Below are positions 51,356 through 60,789 of a DNA stretch of 64,000 bases, in pieces (position 1 is the stretch's first letter; the number at the start of each line of letters is the position of its first letter). Position numbers and translations under genes: made by a program. The stretch spans positions 1-64,000 of the forward strand of contig NZ_CAKZNF010000054.1 in the NCBI RefSeq assembly GCF_937129435.1. Direction: 5' to 3'. The notes below the pieces were generated by a model. That model was not told the origin of the DNA and made no database searches. It saw only the letters and a program-made list of their open reading frames with translations. This stretch comes from an uncultured Parasphingopyxis sp. (GTDB lineage Bacteria; Pseudomonadota; Alphaproteobacteria; Sphingomonadales; Sphingomonadaceae).

Positions 51356-51754
51356 TTAGCCGCAAGCGCCGGTCCGGCGCGCTTCGTAATAATTGTGGAA
51401 CGGCGCGCCGCCGCTGATTCCCTGCGTATCGATGCGGGCGAGCCGCGGCGTTTCGACATTGAGTTGGGTCTGGCCCCAGACGCCCCCGCCGCATTCGTAG
51501 CGCACGGTCACGCTGTTGCTCGTGCTGCCGAGCGTACGGCGCTGGCAGTTTCGCGTCTGGTGCTGGATCTGGAGCAATTGCTCGGCCGTGCGGATACAGA
51601 TGCTGCGGCCCGCGCCCGATCCGCCGGTCGAGCGCAGCTGCCACATGCCAAGCTGGAGCGACGACAGCGCGGACGGCGCCTGCGCAACGGCGGGAGCGGC
51701 CAGCGCCGCCGCGCCAATCGCGCTCCAGAGCATCTTTCGCACCAGGTTCATCAT
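51356..51754 (-). CDS. exported DUF3617-like small protein
   Basis: ATG 51754 opens a signal peptide (MMNLVRKMLWSAIGAAALAA, cut near AVA-QA). The mature part follows a pattern I associate with DUF3617 proteins of sphingomonads: GMWQLRSTGGSGAGRSICIR near the N-terminus, LLQIQHQTRNCQRRTLG in the middle, and ETPRLARIDTQGISGGAPF before the Cys-containing end. The two pairs of cysteines could form disulfides. Its function is unknown. A terminator follows the stop, so it is a single-gene unit. Confidence 0.75.
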   Translation of the reverse strand: MMNLVRKMLWSAIGAAALAAPAVAQAPSALSSLQLGMWQLRSTGGSGAGRSICIRTAEQLLQIQHQTRNCQRRTLGSTSNSVTVRYECGGGVWGQTQLNVETPRLARIDTQGISGGAPFHNYYEARRTGACG

Positions 51755-51833
51755 ATTCTCCCCGGGACACAGCCCCCGCCAGTTCGTCCACATTTGTAGC
51801 CGAAACAAGGTGAACCGGTGGTGAAAGGGCCGA

Positions 51834-52736
51834 TCAGGCTTCGATTTCAGACAGTTCGATAGGGAAGGCTTTCGAGCAGAATTCGCAACTCACGCGAATC
51901 ACCCCGTCATCATCGGCCATTTCGGCGCGTTCCTCGGCACCGAATTTGCCGATCACGTCGCGAATATGCGCGTCGTCGCACCGGCACCCCTTGGAAAAGG
52001 CGATCCGCGGCAGGACGCGCACCTCTTCCTCGTCATGATAGAGGCGCCAGACCAGTGCCTCCAGTTCGATTGCCGGATCGATAAGCTCCTGCCCGGTCAC
52101 GGTCTCGGCCAATGTGCGGACATGGCCCCATTCGGGGTGATCGAGGCGCACGTGCAGCCGCTCGCGTCCCTCCTCGCCATCGGGCAAGTGCTGGAGCAGC
52201 AGCCCGCCGGCCAGATAGCGCCCATCGGCTTCGGCCACCTCGACGCGAACGAGGCTCGGAATCTGCTCCGACTGGACGAAATAATGTTCGAGCGCATCGG
52301 CCAGCGAATCGCCTTCGAGCGGCACGATGCCCTGATAGCGCTCGCCGGTTGCCGCCTGGTCGAAGGTGATGGCGAGATAGCCCTTGCCGAACAATGCGAA
52401 GAGCGATGGGTCCGCTGGCGCTTCGGCCAGCTTGTCCGGATCATGGCGGACATAGCCGCGCATCTCGCCGCCATGATAATCGGCGACGAGCAGGTCGACG
52501 AGGCCGTTCTCGGTCTGCGCCTGCATCGTCAGCTGCCCGCCCGCTTCCTTCAACGTCGTGCCGAGCAATGCGGCCGTCACCAGCGCTTCGGCGAGCAATT
52601 TCGCGATGGCGGGCGGATAGGCGTGGCTGGACAGGATTTCGTCGAGCGCCGGGCCGAGCCGGACGACGCGCCCGCGCGCGTTGAGCGACGGTATGGTGAA
52701 TACCAGCGCGCTATCGAGTTGGTCGGCTTCGCTCAT
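51834..52736 (-). CDS. hslO: redox-regulated chaperone Hsp33
   Basis: A holding chaperone activated by oxidative unfolding. ATG 52736 gives 300 residues. The zinc-binding redox switch is complete at C251-R-C253 and C284-E-F-C287. The N-terminal beta-domain (about 1-180) and the linker (LDHPEWGHVRTLAETVTGQEL) are normal. It lies 10 bp from argF, as in other alphaproteobacteria, and is co-transcribed with argD-argF. Confidence 0.95.
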   Translation of the reverse strand: MSEADQLDSALVFTIPSLNARGRVVRLGPALDEILSSHAYPPAIAKLLAEALVTAALLGTTLKEAGGQLTMQAQTENGLVDLLVADYHGGEMRGYVRHDPDKLAEAPADPSLFALFGKGYLAITFDQAATGERYQGIVPLEGDSLADALEHYFVQSEQIPSLVRVEVAEADGRYLAGGLLLQHLPDGEEGRERLHVRLDHPEWGHVRTLAETVTGQELIDPAIELEALVWRLYHDEEEVRVLPRIAFSKGCRCDDAHIRDVIGKFGAEERAEMADDDGVIRVSCEFCSKAFPIELSEIEA

Positions 52737-52746
52737 GGTCGCTCGC

Positions 52747-53676
52747 TCAGCCGATCTGCCCAAAGCACCAGCGCAGGATCGCCTTTTGCGCGTGGAGCCG
52801 GTTTTCGGCTTCATCCCAGATCACCGATTGCGGGCCGTCGATGACTTCGGCGGACACTTCCTCGCCGCGATGCGCTGGCAGGCAATGGAGGAACAGCGCA
52901 TCGGGCTTGGCACGGCCCATCAGATCGGGCGTCACGCGATAGGGCTCGAGCGCCGCAAGCTTCGCCTCGCCGCCCTCCTGGCCCATCGAGATCCAGGTAT
53001 CGGTCACGACAACATCGGCATCCGCCACCGCCTCTTCGGCGCTGCGATGGATCGACACCTCGCCACCGCGATCCCGGGCCGCATCGACAATATCGGCAGG
53101 CGGTTCAAGCGCTTCGGGACAGCCCACGGCAACCGAAAATTTCAGCAGACTTCCCGCCTCGATGATCGAGGTCAGAACATTGTTTCCGTCGCCGAGCCAG
53201 GCCCATTTTGTGCCCGCCAGCCGGCTGCGATGTTCAAGCACGGTCAGCATATCCGCCATGATCTGGCAGGGATGCGACCGGTCGGTCAGCCCGTTGACCA
53301 CCGGGACATCGGCATATTCCGCGAGCTCGACGATCTTCGCATGATCGTCGGTCCGCAGCATGATCGCATCGACATAGCGCGAAAGGACGCGCGCCGTATC
53401 GGCCACCGTCTCGCCGCGGCCGAGCTGCATCGAACCGGAATCCATCACCATGGATGTGCCGCCAAGCTGGCGGATCGCCATGTCGAAGCTGGTGCGCGTA
53501 CGCGTCGAATTCTTCTCGAACACCATCGCCAGCACATGATCGGCCAGCGGCGCGCCTTCGTCGACCGCACCCCGGGGCTGGCCCGCACGCGCCTGCTTCG
53601 CGACCAGCGCATCGTCGAGGATCGCGGCGAGCGTATTGCCGTCGAGATCGGCAAGATCGAGGAAATGCCGGGTCAT
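52747..53676 (-). CDS. argF: ornithine carbamoyltransferase
   Basis: Makes citrulline from ornithine and carbamoyl phosphate in arginine synthesis. 309 residues. Carbamoyl-phosphate site S57-T-R-T-R-T, HPCQ at 135-138, DTWISMGQE near 235 for ornithine, and [10 protein letters not shown] near 263 with the catalytic Cys. Coupled to argD by a four-base overlap. Confidence 0.97.
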   Translation of the reverse strand: MTRHFLDLADLDGNTLAAILDDALVAKQARAGQPRGAVDEGAPLADHVLAMVFEKNSTRTRTSFDMAIRQLGGTSMVMDSGSMQLGRGETVADTARVLSRYVDAIMLRTDDHAKIVELAEYADVPVVNGLTDRSHPCQIMADMLTVLEHRSRLAGTKWAWLGDGNNVLTSIIEAGSLLKFSVAVGCPEALEPPADIVDAARDRGGEVSIHRSAEEAVADADVVVTDTWISMGQEGGEAKLAALEPYRVTPDLMGRAKPDALFLHCLPAHRGEEVSAEVIDGPQSVIWDEAENRLHAQKAILRWCFGQIG

Positions 53677-54857
53677 GACTCGGGCACCTCATATTCGTCC
53701 GCCGCCGCCGACAGCCGCTGGATGAATTCGGAGACATGCTCCTCGGTAATGTTGAGCGGCGGCAGCACGCGGAAGACATTGTCGGCCGCAGCCACGGTCA
53801 GCAGCCCCTTGGTGCGCAGATAGGTCACGAAGGGACGGCTATCGACCTTCATCTTGACGCCGAGCATCAGCCCCATGCCGCGCACGCTCTCGAAAAGCTC
53901 GTCGTGATTGGGGATCATCTGTTCGAGACCCTGCCGCAGCCGGTCGCCCATCGCCTTGACGTTGTCGAGGAACCCAGCCTCGAGAATGACGTCGAGCACG
54001 GCCTCGCCCGCCGCCATCGCCAGCGGCCCGCCGCCATAGGTCGATCCGTGCGTGCCGATGACCATGCCGGCCGCCGCTTCCTCGGTCGCGAGGCACGCGC
54101 CGAGCGGGAAGCCGCCGCCGATGCCCTTGGCCGAAGCCAGGATATCCGGCTCGATGCCATATTGCTCATAGGCGAAATAGGTGCCGGTCCGGCCATAGCC
54201 GCACTGGACCTCGTCGAGCACCAGCAGCATGCCGTTGGCATCGGCGAGTTCGCGCAGGCCGCGCAGGAATTCGAGGCTCGCCGGGCGGATGCCGCCCTCG
54301 CCCTGAATCGGCTCGACGAGGAAGCCGGCCGTAGCGTCGTCAATCGCCGCCTCGGCGGCCTCCAGATTGTCGAACTCGACCGTCTGAAAGCCCGGTAGCA
54401 CCGGCTCGAACCCGTCGATCATCTTTTCCGACCCGGCAGCGCTGATCGTCGCCATGGTGCGGCCGTGAAAGGACGCCGAAAAGGTGATGAGCTTCTTGCG
54501 CTTCGGATTGCCCTTGGCGACATGGTAGCGGCGCGCCGTCTTGATCGCGCATTCGACAGCCTCGGCGCCCGAATTGGTGAAGAATACGGTATCGGCAAAG
54601 CTGTTGTCGACGATCCGTTGAGCAAGATGCTCGCCCTGCGGCGAACCGTACATGTTCGACACATGCATCAGCGTCGCCGCCTGGTCCTGGATCGCCTTGG
54701 TCAGGTGCGGATGGTTGTGGCCCAGAATGTTGACCGCGATGCCGCTCGCGAAATCGAGATACTTCTCGCCCTCCTCGCCATAGAGATAGACGCCCTCGCC
54801 TCGCACCGGCCGCACCGGACCTCTGGGATAGACGGGCATGAGCGGCGTGATCGACAT
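53673..54857 (-). CDS. argD: acetylornithine aminotransferase
   Basis: PLP-dependent class-III aminotransferase making N-acetylornithine. The ATG at 54857 gives 394 residues. The PLP-binding Lys is in [13 protein letters not shown] near residue 244. [17 protein letters not shown] and [13 protein letters not shown] are family motifs; [13 protein letters not shown] contains the Asp that contacts the pyridine nitrogen. Followed by argF, giving two consecutive arginine-pathway steps that may share substrates. Confidence 0.96.
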   Translation of the reverse strand: MSITPLMPVYPRGPVRPVRGEGVYLYGEEGEKYLDFASGIAVNILGHNHPHLTKAIQDQAATLMHVSNMYGSPQGEHLAQRIVDNSFADTVFFTNSGAEAVECAIKTARRYHVAKGNPKRKKLITFSASFHGRTMATISAAGSEKMIDGFEPVLPGFQTVEFDNLEAAEAAIDDATAGFLVEPIQGEGGIRPASLEFLRGLRELADANGMLLVLDEVQCGYGRTGTYFAYEQYGIEPDILASAKGIGGGFPLGACLATEEAAAGMVIGTHGSTYGGGPLAMAAGEAVLDVILEAGFLDNVKAMGDRLRQGLEQMIPNHDELFESVRGMGLMLGVKMKVDSRPFVTYLRTKGLLTVAAADNVFRVLPPLNITEEHVSEFIQRLSAAADEYEVPES

Positions 54858-54893
54858 CGAACGGATCCTTCTTTTCGCAATCGGCAGAAACGC

Positions 54894-54917
54894 AAAAAGG
54901 CGGCCCGATTGGCCGCC
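54894..54917 (-). terminator. minus-strand terminator downstream of the MFS gene
   Basis: On the minus strand GGCGGCC (54917-54911) pairs with GGCCGCC (54905-54899) across a 5-nt loop and TTTTT follows (54898-54894). It separates the transporter gene from argD. Confidence 0.85.
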
Positions 54918-54958
54918 CTCAGCTAAAAACCGGTTATACCGGCGTGCCCGGTGCCGCG

Positions 54959-56188
54959 TCAATCCGCGGCCGGGGCGATGTCGGGCTCTTCCGGCACCTG
55001 TCGCAGCACAACGAACCAGACGATCGCCAGCGCGGCGAAGGCCAGTACCGCAGCCAGCGCCCAGGACGCGCCGGGAAAGCCTGCCTCGGCACCGCTCGCC
55101 AGCGTCTGCGTCAGGATCAGCGGGCCGAGGATCGCCGCAAGGCTTCCCATCGCCGCGACGCCCCCTTGTAGCGCACCCTGTTCGGACGGGCCGACAAGCT
55201 GCGTAAGCACGGCGTTCATCGACGGAAAGACGAGACCCTGCAGCGCCACCGCGACGATGATCGCAAACACCATCCATCCCGGCGGGCCGAAGGCATAGGC
55301 GGCAAAGCCGATCGCGCCCGATGCGAGACCCCAGACGATCGTCCGTTGCTCGCCTATCCTTCTGATGAAGCGGCCCGTGAGGAAGACCTGTACGAATGCC
55401 ATGCTGAGTCCCGACACCGCCAGCGTCGCGCCGATGATCCCCTCGGTCCAGCCATATTGCAGCTTCGCCCAGAAGGCCCAGCTCGCCGGATAGATCTGGT
55501 GCGCGAACTGCCAGAGGAACCAGGCGGCGAGCAGCGGAAAGGCGATCCTGTGCGCGGCGAGCGGCTTGAACGAGCCGAGGACATTGGCCTCGCGCCATTT
55601 GAACGGCCGGCGATTTTCGGGTGCCAGCGATTCGGGCAGCAGGAAGGCGATCGCCAGCACGTTGAGCATTCCGAGCACGACCACGGCGTAAAAGGGCACG
55701 CGCGGCCCGAACTCGCCGAGCAACCCGCCGAGCGCCGGGCCGATGATGAAGCCGAGCCCGAAGGCGGCCCCCATATAGCCGAAGGTCTCGCCGCGCTTCT
55801 CAGGCGGCGTCAGATCGGCGATCAGCGATCCGACCGGACCGTAGGTCGCGCCCGCGATCCCGGCGATGGCGCGGCCGAGGAACAACCATGCGATCGTCGG
55901 CGCCGCGGCCATCAGCGCATAGTCTATGGTGAAGGCCGTCAGCGAGGCGAGCAGCACCGGCCGCCGCCCGAACCGGTCCCCCAGCCGCCCCATCACGGGC
56001 GCCGCGAAGAACTGCGTCAGCGCAAAGACGACCAGCATATAGCCCGCGATCCGCGTCGCCTCCGCAAAGGTCACATCGCCAAGCTCGACGATCAGCTGCG
56101 GCAGCACCGGGATGACGATCCCGAAGCCGATGGTATCAAGTAACAGGGCGCACAAGGCGATCGGAATGGCGCGGTGGGAAAAATGCAT
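54959..56188 (-). CDS. MFS drug-efflux-type transporter (DHA1/TetA-like)
   Basis: A 12-helix major facilitator with 409 residues from the ATG at 56188. Motif A is present as GRLGDRFGRRPVLLAS after helix 2, and LIADLTPPEKRGETFGYMGA after helix 4-5 with PxxR(G) features resembles TCR/TetA proteins. ALGGLLGEFGPRVPFY is motif C-like. The family includes tetracycline pumps, but the sequence alone does not establish substrate. The gene is monocistronic with a terminator. Resistance should not be inferred without a test. Confidence 0.85.
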   Translation of the reverse strand: MHFSHRAIPIALCALLLDTIGFGIVIPVLPQLIVELGDVTFAEATRIAGYMLVVFALTQFFAAPVMGRLGDRFGRRPVLLASLTAFTIDYALMAAAPTIAWLFLGRAIAGIAGATYGPVGSLIADLTPPEKRGETFGYMGAAFGLGFIIGPALGGLLGEFGPRVPFYAVVVLGMLNVLAIAFLLPESLAPENRRPFKWREANVLGSFKPLAAHRIAFPLLAAWFLWQFAHQIYPASWAFWAKLQYGWTEGIIGATLAVSGLSMAFVQVFLTGRFIRRIGEQRTIVWGLASGAIGFAAYAFGPPGWMVFAIIVAVALQGLVFPSMNAVLTQLVGPSEQGALQGGVAAMGSLAAILGPLILTQTLASGAEAGFPGASWALAAVLAFAALAIVWFVVLRQVPEEPDIAPAAD

Positions 56189-56263
56189 GCCAGTCCCCTT
56201 TCGTGCCGCCGCAATGCACACGGCAACCCGCAAGGGTCTTGTACGGACGTTACCTCGGCGCCG

Positions 56264-57088
56264 CTAGTTCTTGATCTTCCACCCGCGGCTGAGCAGCCCG
56301 TAGCACAGGGCACAAAGCGCCACATTGACGCCCAGCATCACGAAAATGCCCGTGGTCACATGCGAATCCGCGACGCCGATAAAGCCGTAGCGGAAGCCGG
56401 AAATAACGTAGAAGAACGGGTTGAACTCGCTCACCGTCTGGAACATCGGATCGAGCCGTTCGATCGTGTAGAAGGTGCCCGAAAGCAGCGCGAGCGGCTG
56501 GACGACGAAATTGGTGACGGCGGCGGCGTGATCGAACTTTTCCGCCCAGATCGACGTCAGCACGCCGAAAAAGGCGAGCATCGCCGACCCCATGAGCCCG
56601 AAATAGAGCACCGCCCAGGCGTGGTGGATCGAAACGTCGATCCCCCAGAGCCACATCGCCACCCAGACGGTGACCCCGACGCATATCGCGCGGGTAATCG
56701 CCCCGCCGACGATCGCGATCAGCATTTCCAGCGTCGAGAGCGGCGGCATCAAATAATCGACGATCGTTCCCTGGATCTTGCCGACGAGCAGCGAGAAGCT
56801 GGAATTGGCGAAGGCGTTCTGGATCATCCCCATGACGATCAACCCCGGCGCAAGGAACGTATTGAAAGGCACGCCGAGGATTTCGCGGTCGCCCCGGCCC
56901 AGCGCGACGGTGAAGATCACGAGAAACAGCAATGTCGTGATCGCCGGTGCCCAGATCGTCTGCAGCTGCACCTTGAAGAAACGCCGAACCTCCTTAATGT
57001 AAAGGGTGCGAAAGCCTCCCCAATTGACGAATGGGATTACCGGTTCGCCCGGCCGGGGCAGCGCACGAGATTTTGGTTGTTCGGACAT
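56264..57088 (-). CDS. ABC-2-type transporter permease
   Basis: A 274-residue membrane protein with six predicted helices and a conserved ABC-2 pattern: FFKVQLQTIWAPAITTLLFL near 40-60, FLAPGLIVMGMIQNAFANSS, MGSAMLAFFGVLTSIWAEKF and LLSGTFYTIERLDPMFQ near the end (typical LSGxFYPxxxLP). It would export a polysaccharide, lipid or drug with an ATPase partner that is not adjacent in the window. The gene begins 68 bp before gcrA, divergently. Related permeases (YadH type) act with a separate YadG-like ATPase. Confidence 0.88.
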   Translation of the reverse strand: MSEQPKSRALPRPGEPVIPFVNWGGFRTLYIKEVRRFFKVQLQTIWAPAITTLLFLVIFTVALGRGDREILGVPFNTFLAPGLIVMGMIQNAFANSSFSLLVGKIQGTIVDYLMPPLSTLEMLIAIVGGAITRAICVGVTVWVAMWLWGIDVSIHHAWAVLYFGLMGSAMLAFFGVLTSIWAEKFDHAAAVTNFVVQPLALLSGTFYTIERLDPMFQTVSEFNPFFYVISGFRYGFIGVADSHVTTGIFVMLGVNVALCALCYGLLSRGWKIKN

Positions 57089-57155
57089 TGCGGTTGCGGC
57101 TATCGGCTGCGCGCCGCGCTGGCAAGCCGAGCGGATCGATGAGAAGGAATTATTG

Positions 57156-57806
57156 ATGGCCTGGACCGACGAACGCATCGACCAGCTGAAGAAGATGTGG
57201 GCCAAGGGAATGACCGCGAGCCAGATCGCCGACGAACTCGGCGGTGTCAGCCGCAACGCCGTGATCGGCAAGGCGCATCGCCTCGGCCTCAAATCGCGCC
57301 CCTCCCCGGTGAAGGCCAAGGAGGCGAAGCCGAAAAAGGCTGCGGCCAAGAAGAAAGCCGCGCCCAAGGCCAAGCCCGCACCGAAACCGGCTCCGGCCGC
57401 GGCGCCCAAGGAAGAGAGCAAGGCGGAAAGCGCCGCACCGGCCGCTCCTGCTCCGGCACCCGCTCCCTCGCAGCCGCAATATCGCTCGATCGGGCCCGGC
57501 GGCTTTACGCGTCAGTCGCCCGGCGATCAGGCACCGCTACCCCCGGCTCCCCCGCGCCGGCTGGTCCCGGCCAAGCTCGATCCCGAATATGAGGACAAGA
57601 CCGGGCTGCTCGATCTGACCGAAAAGATCTGCAAATGGCCGATGGGCCATCCCGGCGAACCCGATTTCCATTTCTGCGGCGAGCCGATCAACCCCGGCTT
57701 CCCCTATTGCGTCGAACATTGCGGGCGCGCCTTCCAGGCGCAGATGCCGCGCAAGGACCGCCGCCCGCCGCCCCCGCTTCCCTTTGGCGGCCCGCGGGTG
57801 CGTTGA
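57156..57806 (+). CDS. gcrA: GcrA cell-cycle regulator
   Basis: An alphaproteobacterial sigma70 cofactor that activates promoters containing m6A-methylated GANTC sites. The ATG at 57156 gives 216 residues. The N-terminal DNA-binding domain is MAWTDERIDQLKKMWAKGMT followed by ASQIADELGGVSRNAVIGKA, matching the family. A long Lys/Ala/Pro linker (about 50-110) follows, then the sigma-binding C-terminal part with ICKWPMGHPGEPDFHFC and YCVEHC, whose cysteines may bind zinc. The divergent arrangement with the permease gene leaves only 67 bp for both promoters. Confidence 0.95.
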   Translation: MAWTDERIDQLKKMWAKGMTASQIADELGGVSRNAVIGKAHRLGLKSRPSPVKAKEAKPKKAAAKKKAAPKAKPAPKPAPAAAPKEESKAESAAPAAPAPAPAPSQPQYRSIGPGGFTRQSPGDQAPLPPAPPRRLVPAKLDPEYEDKTGLLDLTEKICKWPMGHPGEPDFHFCGEPINPGFPYCVEHCGRAFQAQMPRKDRRPPPPLPFGGPRVR

Positions 57807-57844
57807 TGGTTTGAACGGACCTTAGTCAGACGCAAACTAACCAG

Positions 57845-57938
57845 CGTCATTGCGAGCGCAGCGAAGCAATCCAGAGCCATTTGGCGCATCGATTGCAACT
57901 CTGGATTGCCGCGTCGCCTTCGGCTCCTCGCAATGACG
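57845..57938. repeat. palindromic intergenic repeat (GTCATTGCGAGCG family)
   Basis: End stem CGTCATTGCGAG/CTCGCAATGACG (12 bp) and inner stem GCAATCCAGAG/CTCTGGATTGC (11 bp) with a 22-nt loop; the right-hand interior has a GCC-TTC-GGC mini-hairpin. GTCATTGCGAGCGCAGCGAA is a dispersed repeat I know from several alphaproteobacteria. It lies between convergent genes. Confidence 0.8.
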
Positions 57939-57954
57939 TCTCAATCTGAGCCGA

Positions 57955-58326
57955 TCACTGCTCCAGCTTCGACAGCACCGCGACATTCATGCCGCCCGGC
58001 GCCTCGCTGAAATAGATGCGTTCGCCGTGCATATCCATCGGCCCTTGCACGGCGAGGCCGTTGGCCTTGGCCTGTTCTGCATAGGCATCGGCATTGTCGA
58101 CGACGATGTGGAGCATGATACCTTCGGGCATTCCCTCGCCCGCCGTCCAGATTTCCGTCCAGCTCGCTTCGCCAGCGGGGAAGACGGCGCCTGAAAAGCC
58201 ATCTCCTTCTCCGCCGCCCATGTCGCGCTCGGCGAATCCCCAACCGGAATCGCCGAAAAAGCCCTGAAGCGCCTTCGCTTCGTCGAACGGCTTCACCGTA
58301 CAGAACCTAATGCCAAGAACCGTCAT
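57955..58326 (-). CDS. VOC (glyoxalase/bleomycin-resistance fold) superfamily protein
   Basis: The ATG at 58326 gives 123 residues. The beta-alpha-beta-beta-beta modules are visible: LGIRFCTVKPFDEAKALQGF then SWTEIWTAGEGMPEGIMLHI (first metal-site His) and GERIYFSEAPGGMNVAVLSK near the end. One of the usual metal ligands, His/Gln in strand 1, is not evident, and the enzyme may not be catalytic. Small size and lack of neighbours in a pathway leave the role open; such proteins may bind small molecules. It is transcribed towards a dispersed palindrome that could also serve as its end. Confidence 0.75.
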   Translation of the reverse strand: MTVLGIRFCTVKPFDEAKALQGFFGDSGWGFAERDMGGGEGDGFSGAVFPAGEASWTEIWTAGEGMPEGIMLHIVVDNADAYAEQAKANGLAVQGPMDMHGERIYFSEAPGGMNVAVLSKLEQ

Positions 58327-58433
58327 ATCCTCACTCCCGCTATGCACCGCCCAGCATATTCTTGGCCGCCACGCCCTGCCAAGGGCGCAAATCGCATTGA
58401 CGCGCCAGTGACCGGCTTGGCAAAGCAAGCACC

Positions 58434-59642
58434 ATGAAACGTTCGACCGGACAGGATCGCGAAAAGACGCGCCATTGGCGCCCCGCCACGCAGGCGGTGC
58501 GCGGCGGCACGGCGCGGTCCGAATGGGGCGAGACGTCCGAGGCGATCTTCCTGACTTCGGGCTACGCCTATGATTGCGCGGCCGATGCCGCAGCGCGCTT
58601 TGCCGGCGACCAGCAGGGCATGACCTATTCGCGCCTCCAGAACCCGACCGTGGAGATGCTGGAGCAGCGGATCGCGCTGATGGAGGGCGCCGAGGCGTGC
58701 CGTTGTCAGGCGAGCGGCATGGCGGCGATGACGGCGGCGCTTTTGTGCCAGCTCGAAGCGGGCGACCATATCGTCGCCGGCCGCGCGGCCTTCGGGTCGT
58801 GCCGCTGGCTCACCGATACGCTGCTGCCGAAATTCGGGATCGAGACAACGACCGTCGACGCGCGCGACCCCGACCTGTGGAAGTCCGCCATCCGGCCGGA
58901 AACGAAGCTGTTCTTCTTCGAAACCCCTGCCAACCCCACCATGGATGTCGTTGATCTGAAAGCGGTTTGCGAAATCGCAAAGGAACGCGACATCCTGACG
59001 GTGGTCGACAACGCCTTTGCGACAAGCGCTCTGCAGCGCCCGCTCGAATTCGGCGCCGATATCGTCGCCTATAGCGCCACCAAGATGATGGACGGCCAGG
59101 GCCGCGTCCTCGCCGGCGCGGTCTGCGGCAGCGAGGATTTCATCGAGAACACCCTGCTTGCCTTCACCCGCAATACCGGCCCGACGCTGTCCGCATTCAA
59201 CGCATGGGTGGTGCTCAAGGGGCTCGAAACGCTCGACCTGCGCATAAGGCGGCAGAGCGAAAATGCGCTCGAAGTCGGCCGCTTCCTCGAAAGCCGCGTG
59301 CCCCGGATCAATCATCCGGGTCTGCCGAGCCATCCGCAGCACAATCTCGCGATGAGCCAGATGGACGCGGCGGGGCCGATCTTCTCCTTCTATCTCGATG
59401 GCGGACGGAGCCAGGCGCATGGTCTGCTCGATGCGCTCGAACTCGTCGATATTTCGAACAATATCGGCGATTCGCGCAGCCTGATGACCCACCCTGCTTC
59501 GACCACGCATAGCGGCCTCAGCGAAGAGGTCCGTGCCGAAATGGGAATCGAGGAAGGCATGCTGCGGATCAATGTCGGCTTGGAGGACCCACAAGACCTG
59601 ATCGACGACCTCGACGGGGCGTTGAAGGCGGTCGGGCTGTGA
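58434..59642 (+). CDS. metZ: O-succinylhomoserine sulfhydrylase
   Basis: PLP enzyme of the Cys/Met metabolism family; forms homocysteine directly from O-succinylhomoserine and sulfide. 402 residues. PLP Lys is K217 in YSATKMMDGQGR. The family's SGYAYDCAADAAARFAGD start, SRLQNPTVEMLEQRIALMEG, and ETPANPTMDVVDLKAV with VVDNAFATSALQRPLE (Asp for the pyridine nitrogen) are all present. The ATG has no obvious SD; a GCTTG/CAAGC hairpin ends three bases before it. No SAM-II riboswitch consensus was recognised. The stop overlaps apaG. Confidence 0.93.
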   Translation: MKRSTGQDREKTRHWRPATQAVRGGTARSEWGETSEAIFLTSGYAYDCAADAAARFAGDQQGMTYSRLQNPTVEMLEQRIALMEGAEACRCQASGMAAMTAALLCQLEAGDHIVAGRAAFGSCRWLTDTLLPKFGIETTTVDARDPDLWKSAIRPETKLFFFETPANPTMDVVDLKAVCEIAKERDILTVVDNAFATSALQRPLEFGADIVAYSATKMMDGQGRVLAGAVCGSEDFIENTLLAFTRNTGPTLSAFNAWVVLKGLETLDLRIRRQSENALEVGRFLESRVPRINHPGLPSHPQHNLAMSQMDAAGPIFSFYLDGGRSQAHGLLDALELVDISNNIGDSRSLMTHPASTTHSGLSEEVRAEMGIEEGMLRINVGLEDPQDLIDDLDGALKAVGL

Positions 59643-60037
59643 ACGCCTTTTTCCCCTATGCCGCCCGGACGCGCGATGTGATCGTGCGGGTCGCGGTCAG
59701 CTTCCTTCCCGAACAGTCGGAACTGGATAAGGGCCGCTGGTTCTGGGCCTATCACGTCCGCGTCGAAAATGCGGGCAACGCGCCGGTCCAGCTGCTGACC
59801 CGGCACTGGCTGATCACCGACGGCGACGGCGTCCGGCACGAGGTGCAGGGCGAGGGCGTGATCGGCGAGCAGCCGATGATCGCGCCCGGCGAAACCTTCG
59901 ACTACGTGTCCGGTTGTCCGCTCACCACGCCCACCGGCGAGATGGAGGGCAGCTACCATATGATCAGCGAGAGCGGCGAGACCTTCGACGCCGTCATCCC
60001 CTGCTTTCCCCTGGCCGGACCGGCGGTCACGCAATGA
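59639..60037 (+). CDS. apaG: ApaG (DUF525) protein
   Basis: A fibronectin-III-like small protein. The GTG start overlaps the metZ stop (GTGA); 132 residues. The core WAYHVRVENAGNAPVQLLTR then HWLITDGDGVRHEVQGEGVI and GEQPMIAPGETFDYVSG are family hallmarks, and GxGxxG-like features are present. Function is unsettled (linked to diadenosine tetraphosphate homeostasis or polyphosphate binding in the family). Coupled to the LysR gene by ATGA. Confidence 0.93.
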   Translation: MNAFFPYAARTRDVIVRVAVSFLPEQSELDKGRWFWAYHVRVENAGNAPVQLLTRHWLITDGDGVRHEVQGEGVIGEQPMIAPGETFDYVSGCPLTTPTGEMEGSYHMISESGETFDAVIPCFPLAGPAVTQ

Positions 60038-60788
60038 AGCGTACCCTTCTCCCGCTGAACGGACTGCGCGTGTTCGACGCCGCGGCACGGCATCTCTCCT
60101 TCACCCGCGCCGCCGACGAACTCGCGGTGACGCCGGCCGCCGTCGGCCAGCAGATTCGCGCGCTCGAGGATACGCTCGGCGTCGTCCTGTTCCGCCGCAC
60201 CCCCAAGGGGCTCGAACTGACGCCCGAAGGCGAACGCGGACTCGACGCCTTGCGCGCGGGTTTCCTGCAGTTCGAGGACAGCGTTCGCGCGATGCGGCAG
60301 GGCCAGTCGTCGAATCGGCTGACGATCGCCGCGCCGCGCGATTTCTCCCGTTACTGGCTGCTCCCGCGCCTCGCCGACTATGCCAAGAGCGACGGCGATC
60401 TGCGGTTTCAGCTGATCGCGGCAGACGAGCCGCTCGATTTCACCGAGGCCAATCTCGATCTCGCCATCCGTTTCGTCGACGGGCCGGGCGAGCTCCAGGG
60501 CGTTCGACTGGGCGATCCGGAAGCGGTGTGGGTCGGCGAAGGCGACCTTCTCTGTTGGGAGGGAGGCAAGGCCGAGGAAATCCGCCTGATCGTCGGCGAT
60601 GCGGGGCTCGCCATGGAGGCCGCGCGCGCAGGTATGGGCCGAGCGCGCGTTCCGCGGCTGCTGGCCGAGGCGGCCGGGGTAGAGATCGGCGAAACCGAAC
60701 CGGCACAACGCGCCTATTGGATGATGGCACCGCTTCCGCAATGGCGACAGCAGAAGGTCCGCCAGCTGGTCGCCGCGCTGACCGGCTG

Positions 60789-60789
<1 letters not shown>
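60034..60789 (+). CDS. LysR-family transcriptional regulator (GcvA-like, short)
   Basis: The ATG at 60034 overlaps the apaG stop. The HTH is typical: LNGLRVFDAAARHLSFTRAA and DELAVTPAAVGQQIRALEDT LysR-type, followed by GVVLFRRTPKGLELTPEG. The effector domain begins near 90 (LTIAAPRDFSRYWLLPRLAD) and includes LDLAIRFVDG. At 251 residues it is about 40-50 shorter than GcvA; the second half of the effector domain appears compact. Being part of the metZ-apaG operon, it may regulate it, but no autoregulated site was identified. Confidence 0.88.

Noticed and set aside
54959-56188. Tetracycline resistance gene
   Set aside because: The protein is TetA-like in general MFS features only; many chromosomal transporters share these, there is no mobile context and no TetR-type neighbour.
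58327-58433. Possible SAM-responsive riboswitch upstream of metZ
   Set aside because: SAM-II is common there in alphaproteobacteria, but I could not match its conserved core; only a small GCTTG/CAAGC hairpin is present next to the ATG.
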